In this document: positions 53,327-59,744 of the stretch, in pieces
Layout: each line of letters opens with the position of its first letter
Numbering within the stretch: the first letter of the stretch is position 1
Assembly: GCA_964498525.1 (NCBI GenBank)
Contig: CAZCGU010000015.1
Span: forward strand, 1-64,000
DNA length: 64,000 nucleotides
Reading direction: 5' to 3'
DNA from: DTU098 sp964498525
GTDB lineage: Bacteria; Bacillota; Desulfotomaculia; Desulfotomaculales; Pelotomaculaceae
The notes under the pieces: generated by a model
The model's database searches: none
Seen by the model: only the letters and a program-made list of their open reading frames with translations
What the model was told of the DNA's origin: nothing
Position numbers and translations under genes: made by a program

Positions 53327-54733
53327 TTAGTTTTCTCCGTCTGTGGCTGAATTAACCGCAGGCTTGTATAGCTTTTTAGCTGCTATTGTTCGCAGCAGGA
53401 CCGCCAGCAGCGCTCCCAGGGCGAGGGTTACGCCCATGGCAGCCATGGTGTGGAAGTAGTACCAGAAAAGAAGATAACCGGTGGAAACTAAAATCGACAG
53501 AAGCATGAGCGGGAAGGCTACCTTCATAAATCCGATAAAGCTGATCTGAAGGCCCCTTTTTTCAGCAATACCGATTACCACAACGTTGGCGGAAGCTCCA
53601 ACGATCGTCCCGTTGCCGCCAAGGCAAGCCCCCAGGGAAAGGGACCACCAGAAAAAGTTCAAGTCGGTGATTCCGCCAATCTGGCCCATATCCTGAATAA
53701 GCGGGATCATCGTGGCCACAAAGGGAATATTGTCAACAAAGGCAGAGGCGATGGCCGAAAGCCAGAGAATGAGCATACCAGTGGAAACAATATGGCCGCC
53801 GGTAACATCCAGGGCCCACCTGGCCACAGCCTCAATCACACCGACTTCTTTCAGGGAGCCGACGACCACGAAAAGTCCGATAAAGAAAAATATGACGGGC
53901 CATTCCACGGCATGAAGGGCATGTTCCGGGTCCCGCCTGGTAACCAGGAGCAGCAGGCTGGCCCCGGAAAGGGCGACGACAGATGATTCCAGATTGATGT
54001 ATTGGTGCAGGACAAAGCCAATTACGGTAAGGGACAACACTACCAGGCATTGGCGCAAAAGCCGGGCATCTTTTATGGAATCCTTTTCGTTTAGTTTCAT
54101 AACGCCGGCCTGCAGTTCCGGGCGCATAATTAAAGATTTACGGTAGATCAGCTGCAGAAGAAAAGTTGTTAAAACGTAGATAACGACAATAACCGGCGTC
54201 AGATTTAGGATAAAATCCATGAAGCCCAGTCCGGTGGCGCTGCCGATCATTATATTGGGGGGGTCCCCAATAAGTGTTGCCGTGCCGCCGATATTGGAAG
54301 CGATAATTTCAGCAATTAAAAAAGGAAGCGGCGACATTTCAAGTTGCCTGGCAATCGCGATGGTAACCGGAACAATCAGAAGGACCGTTGTTACATTATC
54401 CAGAAAAGCCGATAATATCGCAGTGACGAGAGCCAGGGCCGAAATCAGCCTCATGGGATCGCCCCTGGAACCCTTGGCCGCCTTCACGGCCAGATATTCA
54501 AAAACACCGGTCTGCCTGGTAACCCCTACAATGATCATCATACCCACCAGCAGGCCAATGGTGTTGAAATCTATGGCATAGACCGCTTTTTCCGAAGGAA
54601 TAATCCCCAGGACGACCACAAGGGCTGCTCCTGCAAAAGCAGCCACCGTCCGGTGAACTTTTTCCGATACGATAATACCGTAAGTGACTAGAAATATTAT
54701 AGTGGCTACAATCATCTGGCTGTTTCCAAGCAT
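53327..54733 (-). CDS. ArsB/NhaD-type ion transporter, paralogue of the one at 28112-29497
   Basis: The 468-residue membrane protein is closely similar throughout to the protein at 28112-29497, including FLDNVTTVLLIVPVT, NIGGTATLIGDPPNI, FVDNIPFVATMIP and LGGNGTIVGASAN. It belongs to the ArsB/NhaD/P-protein group of anion or sodium-proton carriers. The ATG at 54733 is preferred to TTG at 54745 because GGAGGAT precedes the ATG. It has its own sigma-A promoter (54778-54806). Confidence 0.85.
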   Translation of the reverse strand: MLGNSQMIVATIIFLVTYGIIVSEKVHRTVAAFAGAALVVVLGIIPSEKAVYAIDFNTIGLLVGMMIIVGVTRQTGVFEYLAVKAAKGSRGDPMRLISALALVTAILSAFLDNVTTVLLIVPVTIAIARQLEMSPLPFLIAEIIASNIGGTATLIGDPPNIMIGSATGLGFMDFILNLTPVIVVIYVLTTFLLQLIYRKSLIMRPELQAGVMKLNEKDSIKDARLLRQCLVVLSLTVIGFVLHQYINLESSVVALSGASLLLLVTRRDPEHALHAVEWPVIFFFIGLFVVVGSLKEVGVIEAVARWALDVTGGHIVSTGMLILWLSAIASAFVDNIPFVATMIPLIQDMGQIGGITDLNFFWWSLSLGACLGGNGTIVGASANVVVIGIAEKRGLQISFIGFMKVAFPLMLLSILVSTGYLLFWYYFHTMAAMGVTLALGALLAVLLRTIAAKKLYKPAVNSATDGEN

Positions 54734-54777
54734 AACATCCTCCAAAGATTACTCAATAAAACATAGTTCAATACTTA

Positions 54778-54806
54778 ATTCTATTGCTAATAATAGTATT
54801 TATCAA
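54778..54806 (-). promoter_or_regulatory. Sigma-A promoter of the second ArsB/NhaD-type transporter
   Basis: On the minus strand TTGATA (54801-54806) and TAGAAT (54778-54783) are separated by exactly 17 bases, 45 bases before the start codon. Confidence 0.7.
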
Positions 54807-55177
54807 GTTTTTTAAAATTAGTTTGAATATTGTAAACTATTTGCAGGTTTCGCTAATTTTATGGCAGATGCAGGCAAGATCCGGAAAATAACCCTATTTA
54901 AGTTAGATCTAACAAGGCAAAACTTGGTGAACCTAAGATTTGGGCAACGGAAACGGGCTCCTAAACAAAAAGAAACCCAGGGCAGTTTCCGCTCAAGGGA
55001 GTGCTTCAAGTCAAAGGATCGCCGGGTTATTCAGCTGACAGACCTTTGCGTGCGGGATCCAGGTCCGGGATAACTTTGAAGCTGCCTGAAGTTGGCTTGA
55101 GCAGCCCGGTTGAATATAATATATTAAACTGGCCGCATTTTTAATGGCTCTGCAAGCCGCATTAAAAAAACAGGGGA
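54807..55177. other. Intergenic region between the transporter and the racemase pseudogene
   Basis: About 370 bases without a convincing gene. The part 55010-55130 is GC-rich and could fold (a CGGGATCCAGGTCCGG segment and neighbours), but I recognise no RNA family. Confidence 0.4.
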
Positions 55178-55226
55178 ATGATCCCGTTGTTGGGGTTAAG
55201 TCAATCTGTTGCAATGAGGTGTTTTC

Positions 55227-55600
55227 ATGCCCTTAAAAGGCCGGTTGGTGTTATTGATTCGGGGATAGGGGGGCTTTCAGTCATGAAGGAGGTACGCCGC
55301 TTGCTTCCGACTGAAGATCTTCTTTTTTTTGCTGATTCCGCACACTGTCCCAATGGCTTTAAACCACCCGGGATAATCCGCCCCCGGGCTTTTGCCAGCA
55401 GTGTTTTTTTACTTAAGAAGGGCGCCAAAATCCTGGTTGTCGCCGGTAATACCACTTTAATTGCCGCCCTGGATGCTTTGCGCCGGCGCTATGATTTACC
55501 CCTTATCGGTGTTGAGCCGACAAGTGGTGAACCCGGGGCAGTTGAACCAGTAGTAAGGCTGCTTTGTGGGGATCCCGGGGCTGTTGTGGGGCGAGTGTAA
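55227..55600 (+). pseudogene. murI: Broken glutamate racemase
   Basis: Translation matches the first half of MurI (VIDSGIGGLSV, FADSAHCPNG, PLIGVEP), which normally has about 265 residues; the frame ends near residue 130. The motif that should read CNT in ACNTATAAA reads VVAGNTTLIAAL, so a catalytic Cys is Gly. GAGGTG precedes an ATG at 55227 (MPLKGR), which is out of frame with the rest; restoring four bases at the CCGG site (55241-55244) would join them. The second half is absent; the next gene overlaps the space. Three independent lesions support a pseudogene. Confidence 0.75.
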
Positions 55601-55627
55601 AACTTAAATGGTTTTAAGGTGCAAAAG

Positions 55628-55849
55628 TTATTTTTTAAAACGATTGGCTTGAACCTGTTTTTGGTAGTTTTTCCTTTGTTGGGTTGGTTCTTCTTCCAGT
55701 CGGATAGTTTTAATCGCTTCATAAATTAGAACAGGCTGACTATTCTCAATCCTTATCTTTAGATCGCCCCAGCCCAGCTCGCGGATAAATTTGATTAACT
55801 GTTTTTCCTTACTGCTCAAACAGTGGATAATCCCCAGTTCTTCCGGCAT
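55628..55849 (-). CDS. DUF2292 family small protein
   Basis: The 73-residue protein carries the DUF2292 pattern in LSSKEKQLIKFIRELGWGDLK (written here as two parts: residues 11-24 and the GWGDLKIRIENSQPVLIYEA segment). The family (Bacillus YezD-like) has no known function to me. The basic C-terminus is longer than usual. AGAGGTTGGGA precedes the ATG. Confidence 0.7.
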   Translation of the reverse strand: MPEELGIIHCLSSKEKQLIKFIRELGWGDLKIRIENSQPVLIYEAIKTIRLEEEPTQQRKNYQKQVQANRFKK

Positions 55850-56023
55850 AGTCCCAACCTCTCTCGTTAGTATCGATTAGTATTTACAGCAATCAAAAAA
55901 CGGCGCTTTTTCACCTATAAGCCTAAATTATTAGTGTAATTATTCTATGTTGAATTCGATAATCCTTCCGGAATGAGCAGGCGCGGGGTATCTTATTTAA
56001 AGAAATTAATAGCAGGTCCGGGT

Positions 56024-56197
56024 TTAAATTTCCCGCACAATATCCCCCTGGGAGACCAGGGCGTAGGCGTTATTATACTGGACCAGATAGCAGTTTGAAT
56101 TGATTCCGGCAATAACTTCTACAATTTTGCCCTTTAAAAGGCTGCCGTCCGGCAAACAAATTTCTACTTTATCACCGGGCTTATAATAGTTGTCCAT
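56024..56197 (-). CDS. 57-residue SH3/KOW-like small protein
   Basis: An ATG at 56197, preceded by GGAGGAC, opens a frame beginning MDNYYKPGDKVEICLPDGS and ending VSQGDIVREI. The alternating beta pattern with KPGDKV and GKIVEVI resembles KOW or SH3-like folds. I know no named family. The frame lies between the DUF2292 gene and a divergent small Cys-rich gene. Confidence 0.65.
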   Translation of the reverse strand: MDNYYKPGDKVEICLPDGSLLKGKIVEVIAGINSNCYLVQYNNAYALVSQGDIVREI

Positions 56198-56332
56198 CAA
56201 AGTCCTCCGTATAAATTATTAGACATAAAATAATATTTAAAATTATTTTACAATTATATTGAAACCCGGGGTGTTTCATTGTAGAATTGGTTTGGTAAAG
56301 AATGCTTTGCTAAAGGGCAGGTGTGACAAACA

Positions 56333-56509
56333 GTGTATTGTAAGGATTGCGTTTATTTTAAACGGTGGAAATACTTTGATGCCGCCGCTTGCACCGGACC
56401 ATCCGGAGATAAGACGGTGGGGGCGTTGAGCAAAGTATGCAAGGATTTTGTCCCCCGGGGACATTTTAGTGAATGGGGTGAGGAAACATGCAGCCCCACC
56501 TGCCGTTAA
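56333..56509 (+). CDS. 58-residue Cys-rich small protein
   Basis: A GTG at 56333 opens a frame beginning MYCKDCVYFKRWKYFDAAAC with Cys at residues 3, 6, 20, 36, 53 and 57; the latter part reads VCKDFVPRGHFSEWGEETC. The CxxC and other Cys are typical of small metal-binding domains. The upstream AGGTG is a weak but reasonable ribosome site, and an in-frame stop lies just before the start. The function is unknown. A terminator follows at 56531-56553. Confidence 0.65.
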   Translation: MYCKDCVYFKRWKYFDAAACTGPSGDKTVGALSKVCKDFVPRGHFSEWGEETCSPTCR

Positions 56510-56530
56510 AAAAACGAACTTGTTGTTTAC

Positions 56531-56553
56531 AGCCGGGACTGCCGGCTATTTTT
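56531..56553 (+). terminator. Terminator after the 58-residue protein gene
   Basis: AGCCGG (56531-56536) pairs with CCGGCT (56542-56547), followed by ATTTTTTAC. Confidence 0.7.
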
Positions 56554-56683
56554 TACGGGATCTATAAAACCGGCCAGCCCCCGGGGGGAGCGGCCGGCAT
56601 AGCGTTTCTGCATGGCATATAATTTTAAGGAAAAGGGTGAACCTTACCACCAACCGGTGAAAAATACCGGGGGTTAACAGCGA

Positions 56684-57616
56684 TTATGAACCCGGTGGAA
56701 ACGGCTTATTCCCGTTCAGAAAACAGGAAAGGTGGCCGGCTATAAGGACCTTTTCCGCCCAATAACCATAAAAAGATTTTTCCCCGGGCAAAACGGGTTG
56801 CCCGCAGACCGTGCACTGGCGGTTTTCCTTCCCTGCTCCCAGAACAATACCTTCCACATTACAGGCAGACCAGGTTATAGTTGCGCTTTCTAAGGTGCTT
56901 TTCAGGGGCTTAACGGGTGTACACGCCGGGTGAAAGTATCGGCGAACCTTCCTGCCGGATTCCCGGCAGCGGTAGACGACGATAGGTGTGTAAGGGATAA
57001 TTTTTTCCCCGCATTTATGACAGGAACGGGTGTGACTCCCATTTCCCTTGAGTACATAACGGGTCTCGGCTGGTTTTTGCCGGACTTCACGATCCTTCAA
57101 CAGGGCAAGACGCTTTTCATCGGCATATATCCATTTTTCCACAGCTCTGTAGTAATCACGGTAATTGCGTTCAACAAGGCGGATGTAAGCTGGAAAACCC
57201 GCGGCAACAACCTGGCAGTGAAAAAGATGTTCGGCATGTTCATGGGCAAAGCCGTCTATTTTGCATATTTCCCAACTGTAATCATTTTCGTTCAACCAGT
57301 TATGAAACCTATGAAAAATATTTCCCGAGCATACATAAAAAAAGTCATCCTTTTCAACATGAGCCTTCAACATCATTTGAATTAACTGGGAACAAGCCTT
57401 TTCCTCCAGGCTAAAACCGTCGTCCCAGGTAAGCGGTATGGTAGATGAGAACACTTCACCGGTATCAAGACACGCAAGTACAATGACTTCTGAAAACGCC
57501 CTGCATCCGCCGCCGGCGTCTTCAACCTGCCACTCCCTCAATAATTCGACCCCCTTGATCGTCTCCCCCGCGCCGACAGTTTTCAAACCTTTTAAAGGCG
57601 GGGAGTCTTTAGACAT
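56684..57616 (-). CDS. Unrecognised 310-residue protein with two C-terminal zinc-binding motifs
   Basis: I cannot name the N-terminal half (residues 1-190); it is mixed alpha/beta and Cys/His-bearing (VVAAGFPAYIRLVE region). The C-terminal part has two treble-clef-like motifs: CHKCGEKIIPYTP with a later FHPAC, and CTVCGQPVLPGEKSF with a later GHLSC. Each fits a CxxC...HxxC zinc site. A nucleic-acid or protein-binding role is inference only. It lies 35 bases upstream of, and on the same strand as, the TauE/SafE-type gene, so the two may share a transcript. The start is ATG at 57616. Confidence 0.65.
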   Translation of the reverse strand: MSKDSPPLKGLKTVGAGETIKGVELLREWQVEDAGGGCRAFSEVIVLACLDTGEVFSSTIPLTWDDGFSLEEKACSQLIQMMLKAHVEKDDFFYVCSGNIFHRFHNWLNENDYSWEICKIDGFAHEHAEHLFHCQVVAAGFPAYIRLVERNYRDYYRAVEKWIYADEKRLALLKDREVRQKPAETRYVLKGNGSHTRSCHKCGEKIIPYTPIVVYRCRESGRKVRRYFHPACTPVKPLKSTLESATITWSACNVEGIVLGAGKENRQCTVCGQPVLPGEKSFYGYWAEKVLIAGHLSCFLNGNKPFPPGS

Positions 57617-57651
57617 GAGCTCCGGTAGGCCTGAAAGGCACGGATAAAGAT

Positions 57652-58005
57652 TTATTTTTGGAAGAACATGCGGATAGCCAGGGCCACCAGGATTACTGCA
57701 AATATTTTGTTGAACACTTGATTAGAAACATACTCCACCAGTCTGGAACCAACCTGGGCGCCCAGGATACCCCCGAGCCCAAGGAAGATCCCCATGCGGT
57801 AATCCACGTGATTGAGTTTTCCATGGGCCAGCAGGGCAGACATGCTAATTACCAGGATGGCCAGAAAGGAAGTTCCCACGGCCTTTTGAGCCGTAAAGCC
57901 AAGGTAAATTAACAGTGGAACCATGATAAAGCCGCCGCCCAGACCTGAAAAACTGGCGCCAATACCAACCAGTACGCCTAGACCAACCATTATAGCCGGA
58001 TTCAT
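57652..58005 (-). CDS. Half-size TauE/SafE (TSUP) family membrane protein
   Basis: The 117-residue protein has about four membrane helices and the family's GIGASFSGLGGGFIMVPLL start and GGILGAQVGSRL motif. Full-length members have two such repeats; short forms of one repeat are known and probably dimerise. Family members move sulfite, sulfonates or other sulfur anions; the substrate here is unknown. The start is ATG at 58005. It sits upstream of the zinc-motif gene on the minus strand. Confidence 0.8.
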   Translation of the reverse strand: MNPAIMVGLGVLVGIGASFSGLGGGFIMVPLLIYLGFTAQKAVGTSFLAILVISMSALLAHGKLNHVDYRMGIFLGLGGILGAQVGSRLVEYVSNQVFNKIFAVILVALAIRMFFQK

Positions 58006-58257
58006 AGCTGCTCCTCCCAGGATATTATATCATGCATTCCTTGAACATATTTGATGCCGCTTATTGTTTGCAGGGATCAGGATCCGGCGCTTGCCGGACC
58101 AACATTATCATACCCCATAGCAGCGTTATATGGTACCATTTTAAGATAAATATAGGATTAGATAAATATATTTATTTAAAATACCCGGCGGCAAATTATG
58201 CTAGAATGGTAATAAGTTTGTAAATGAACTGCTAAGATGATAAACTATATTCGGGTG

Positions 58258-59358
58258 ATGAAATTGAATCTTAACTGTGGTCTAATCGGCCTGCCCATGG
58301 TCGGCAAAACAACAATCTTTAATTTATTGACTGGCGCCGGCGCCCAAACATCAAATTTTTTAACCGGAAGGACGGAAACCAATGTTGGCGCGGCCAGGCT
58401 TCCCGACGAAAGGGTCGAATACTTAAGCGGCTTATACCAACCCCGGAAAACAACTTACGCCCAAATCCAGTTCAGCGATGTTCCGGGGCTTGTGAGGGGG
58501 TCAAGCCAGGGAAAAGGAGTGGGAAACCAGTTTTTAAATGCCATTCGGAACGTGGATATGCTGACCCATGTTGTTCGCTCCTTTTTTAACCCGGATGTAC
58601 CCCATGTGGATGATACCATTAATCCCTTGAGGGACATTGAGACCATCAACATGGAGCTTTTGTTTGCTGACATGGAAATCATCGAAAAAAGAATCGAGCG
58701 GATAAAGTCGGGTAAAAAGGTTAAAAAGGAAAACTTGCTTGAACTGGAAGTCCTGGATAAGTGTCTTTCAGCCCTGGAAAACGAAGTGTCCATTGGCAGG
58801 CTTGATTTGCTGCCCGAAGAAAAGCTTGCCCTGAAGAACTACAGCTTTCTTACCGAGAAGCCCCTGATGCTGGTCATCAACACCGATGAAGAACAATTTA
58901 ACGGGAAGCATTACCCCGGACGGGAAGAACTCCAGGCTTATGCTACTGAAAGGGGACTCCCTGTCCTGGAGGTAAGTGGTAAAATTGAGATGGAAATATG
59001 TCAGCTTCCGGAGGGGGACAGGGAGTTGTTTCTATCCGACCTGGGGATTACCCAATCCGGGATTGACCGCCTGGCCCGGGCTGCTTATGATTACCTGGGG
59101 TTGATTTCCTTTTTTACGGTGGGGGATGATGAGGTCAAGGCCTGGACTATCCTGAAGGGGACTGAAGCCAGGAAAGCGGCGGGCAAGATTCACTCGGATA
59201 TTGAAAGGGGCTTTATCAAGGCGGAGGTAGTGAAGTACGATGATCTGAAACAAATGGGTAGTATGGCCAGAGTGAAAGAAAAAGGCATGTTCCGTCTGGA
59301 AGGAAAGGAGTATCTGGTAGCCGACGGTGATGTTATCAATTTCAGGTTTAATATTTAA
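58258..59358 (+). CDS. ychF: YchF-like GTPase/ATPase (OLA1 family)
   Basis: The roughly 366-residue protein has G1 GLPMVGKTTIFN, DVPGLVRGSSQGKGVGNQFL (G3 region) and a C-terminal TGS-like domain with FFTVGDDEVKAWTILKGTEA. The usual G1 reads GLPNVGKST; Met replaces Asn here. YchF binds ATP and associates with ribosomes. The ATG at 58258 is one of three possible starts (also ATG 58237 and TTG 58264, the last with GGGTGATG five bases upstream). Confidence 0.92.
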   Translation: MKLNLNCGLIGLPMVGKTTIFNLLTGAGAQTSNFLTGRTETNVGAARLPDERVEYLSGLYQPRKTTYAQIQFSDVPGLVRGSSQGKGVGNQFLNAIRNVDMLTHVVRSFFNPDVPHVDDTINPLRDIETINMELLFADMEIIEKRIERIKSGKKVKKENLLELEVLDKCLSALENEVSIGRLDLLPEEKLALKNYSFLTEKPLMLVINTDEEQFNGKHYPGREELQAYATERGLPVLEVSGKIEMEICQLPEGDRELFLSDLGITQSGIDRLARAAYDYLGLISFFTVGDDEVKAWTILKGTEARKAAGKIHSDIERGFIKAEVVKYDDLKQMGSMARVKEKGMFRLEGKEYLVADGDVINFRFNI

Positions 59359-59744
59359 CTTTATAGGGCAACCGGGTAACATCACTACCGTTTTAAAGCC
59401 ACCAAAGCGGTGGTTTTTAACATTATAGAAAGTATTTGCAACCCCGGCTGGCTGTGGAATGTTTTGACTTAGATCTTTATTGGGCAGTTTAAAAATTTCT
59501 AGTATTTCGATCCTGTAAATAGAACTAAAAAGGAACTGCGGACGTCATTTTATACAGGGGGTGGATGAATCTTATGCAGGGCAGAGCTTCTGGAACAGGT
59601 ATAGAATCCGGGGTGTTTTCCCGTCGGCAAGCCGAATATGTAACCGAAGCCCGGTCCAATAACTGGTCAGCCAGTCGAATGATTGGGAAATGTTTACCAC
59701 AATGATTTTGTCTGATCTTTTCGACATCTTGAGGGGGTATCAAC
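59359..59744 (+). other. Intergenic region and leader before the phosphodiester glycosidase gene
   Basis: A terminator (59397-59418) is followed by about 325 bases without a recognised gene. An ORF of 43-46 codons (ATG 59565 or 59574, after GGGGGTGG) is possible but unsupported. The stretch 59600-59700 has GC-rich pairable segments; I recognise no riboswitch. Confidence 0.4.
59397..59418 (+). terminator. Terminator after ychF
   Basis: CCACC (59399-59403) pairs with GGTGG (59409-59413), followed by a T run. Confidence 0.65.

Noticed and set aside
59565..59702. 43-46-codon frame after GGGGGTGG
   Set aside because: The site abuts the first ATG and the product has no recognisable features; it may be chance within the leader.
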